DNA of 5,890 nucleotides, from positions 1-5,890 of the forward strand of contig DEJD01000017.1 in the NCBI GenBank assembly GCA_002353215.1. The letters are read 5' to 3'. The notes under the pieces were generated by a model. It was not told where the DNA came from, ran no database searches, and saw nothing but the letters and a program-made list of their open reading frames with translations. The translations under genes and the position numbers were made by a program. The stretch is from Prevotellaceae bacterium UBA2757. Its GTDB lineage: Bacteria; Bacteroidota; Bacteroidia; Bacteroidales; Bacteroidaceae. Of this stretch, positions 5,407-5,890 are shown one piece after another. Numbering within the stretch: the stretch's first letter is position 1; every line of letters starts with the position of its first letter.

Positions 5407-5439
5407 ACGATGTCATGATTGTCATTGTCATGACAACGT
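5407..5439. promoter_or_regulatory. Possible operator upstream of the DUF4932-like gene
   Basis: TGTCATGA (5411-5418) and TCATGACA (5428-5435) are perfect 8-base arms around a 9-base spacer. ACG (5407-5409) and CGT (5437-5439) extend the dyad past one mismatch. The spacer carries a further TGTCAT. It lies about 55 bases upstream of the first promoter of the next gene, a plausible place for an activator or repressor. Confidence 0.45.
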
Positions 5440-5493
5440 AAAGAAAAACGAAAATTTTCTCCATTTTATTCGAAACCCGCAATGGCGGAATTG

Positions 5494-5501
5494 TACCTTT
5501 G
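5494..5501 (+). promoter_or_regulatory. Upstream -7 element for the DUF4932-like gene
   Basis: TACCTTTG matches TAnnTTTG. TTCG at 5469-5472 lies 21 bases upstream as a weak -33. Transcription would begin near 5508, giving a leader of about 85 bases. A stronger promoter follows 53 bases downstream. Confidence 0.5.
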
Positions 5502-5523
5502 CGCCATCAAATTTCGAGAGAGT

Positions 5524-5554
5524 TTTGTCGAAATAATAAATGCTTGTATATTTG
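5524..5554 (+). promoter_or_regulatory. Main promoter of the DUF4932-like gene
   Basis: TTTG (5524-5527), a 19-base spacer, then TATATTTG (5547-5554) fits the full Bacteroidetes promoter consensus TTTG-N19-TAnnTTTG. It is the best promoter in the window. Transcription should start near 5561, about 30 bases before the gene's ATG. Confidence 0.75.
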
Positions 5555-5572
5555 CAACGAAAATCAATAACA

Positions 5573-5590
5573 ATGAAAAATACTGAGTAA
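5573..5590 (+). other. Five-codon upstream ORF (MKNTE) in the leader
   Basis: ATGAAAAATACTGAGTAA encodes MKNTE and stops one base before the ATG of the next gene. It lies inside the predicted leader, so ribosomes could terminate and restart on the main gene. It may also be chance, since A-rich leaders often contain an ATG. Confidence 0.4.
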
Positions 5591-5591
5591 G

Positions 5592-5890
5592 ATGAAAAAG
5601 AAGAACATTATCCTAATTTTACTGACCTTTGTTTCTCTGGCTTGTCAGGCACAAATCAAAGTCGAGGTGTCGGAGGCTGTCGAACTGATGAGTATTCTTT
5701 CGCGTACGGCAGGATTTGAGGAATACAGCAAAGATATGGCAGGACAGTACACGAAAGATACAGAAGAGTGGTTTAAGCCCTACCAGCAGCATCCGATTAT
5801 TCCATATTATCAGGAAATACGTTCAAAGTATGGTATTGGATATGAAAAAGTGATGAATATGGCGGTGCACCTTGAGATAGCAAAATGCCT
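5592..5890 (+). CDS. Secreted DUF4932-like protein, N-terminal part
   Basis: The first 99 codons of a gene cut by the right edge. The protein starts with a signal peptide: KKK, then a hydrophobic stretch IILILLTFVSLA. The C18 in SLACQAQ gives only a poor lipobox, so cleavage after QA by signal peptidase I is at least as likely. The mature part includes VSEAVELMSILSRTAGFEEY (26-45), DMAGQYTKDTEEWFKPY (48-64) and KYGIGYEKVMNMAVHLE (79-95). These resemble the start of Bacteroidetes secreted proteins annotated DUF4932, whose function is not known to me. The match is from memory and the C-terminal part that would confirm it lies outside. Two tandem promoters and a possible operator precede it, which suggests regulated expression. 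The ATG is chosen for the signal peptide. Confidence 0.65.
   Translation, partial: MKKKNIILILLTFVSLACQAQIKVEVSEAVELMSILSRTAGFEEYSKDMAGQYTKDTEEWFKPYQQHPIIPYYQEIRSKYGIGYEKVMNMAVHLEIAKC

Larger units (their letters stand above)
5091..5493. other. Gene-free stretch with several dyads
   Basis: No open frame here resembles a protein. A minus-strand frame crossing 5022-5270 is partly made of the repeats above and has no family likeness. The stretch contains four separate inverted repeats, listed on their own. No RNA gene fold or transposase remnant was recognised. The last 90 bases are AT-rich and lead into the promoters of the next gene. Confidence 0.7.

Overview
The window looks like chromosomal DNA from a Bacteroidales bacterium, most likely Prevotella or a close relative. 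The evidence is the TAnnTTTG promoter elements (the Bacteroidetes sigma type) upstream of several genes, A-rich leaders without clear Shine-Dalgarno sites, and gene families typical of gut and oral Bacteroidales. These families are a secreted GH43 glycosidase, a Bacteroidetes-type inositol-phosphate synthase, an AAA/DUF4143 remnant and a DUF4932-like secreted protein. Placement at genus level is inference.

Layout. On the minus strand at the left edge is a proB-proA operon for proline synthesis. proB is complete and kinase-only; proA is cut by the window edge, and the two overlap by 7 bases. A short divergent promoter region (about 947-1061) separates proB from a plus-strand GH43 glycoside hydrolase with a Sec signal peptide. 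Next comes a stand-alone, apparently highly expressed ino1 (myo-inositol-3-phosphate synthase), closed by a strong hairpin-plus-T-tract terminator. After that is a compact formate/nitrite-transporter-family membrane protein, closed by a perfect 18-bp-arm terminator hairpin.

From about 4444 to 5493 there is roughly 1 kb with no intact gene. It holds a 3' remnant of an AAA/DUF4143 ATPase gene and an 88-bp duplicated piece of the upstream FNT gene (85/88 identical). It also holds a symmetric cluster of GGTCA-containing 9-bp repeats around an AT-rich hairpin, followed by several separate dyads. I read it as a rearrangement or decay zone that carries a structured, possibly protein-binding, DNA element. 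At the right edge, two tandem Bacteroidetes-type promoters and a 5-codon upstream ORF precede the start of a secreted DUF4932-like protein, cut by the window end.

The genes do not form one pathway. proBA makes proline and the GH43 enzyme would act on glycans outside the cytoplasm. Ino1 makes the inositol phosphate used for inositol lipids in Bacteroidetes, and the FNT protein would move a small monovalent anion across the inner membrane. The two terminators and separate promoters argue that each plus-strand gene is its own transcription unit. No transposase, integrase, CRISPR array or RNA gene was recognised. I did not find a clear new multi-gene system; the repeat/hairpin element at 4937-5090 is the most unexplained structure.
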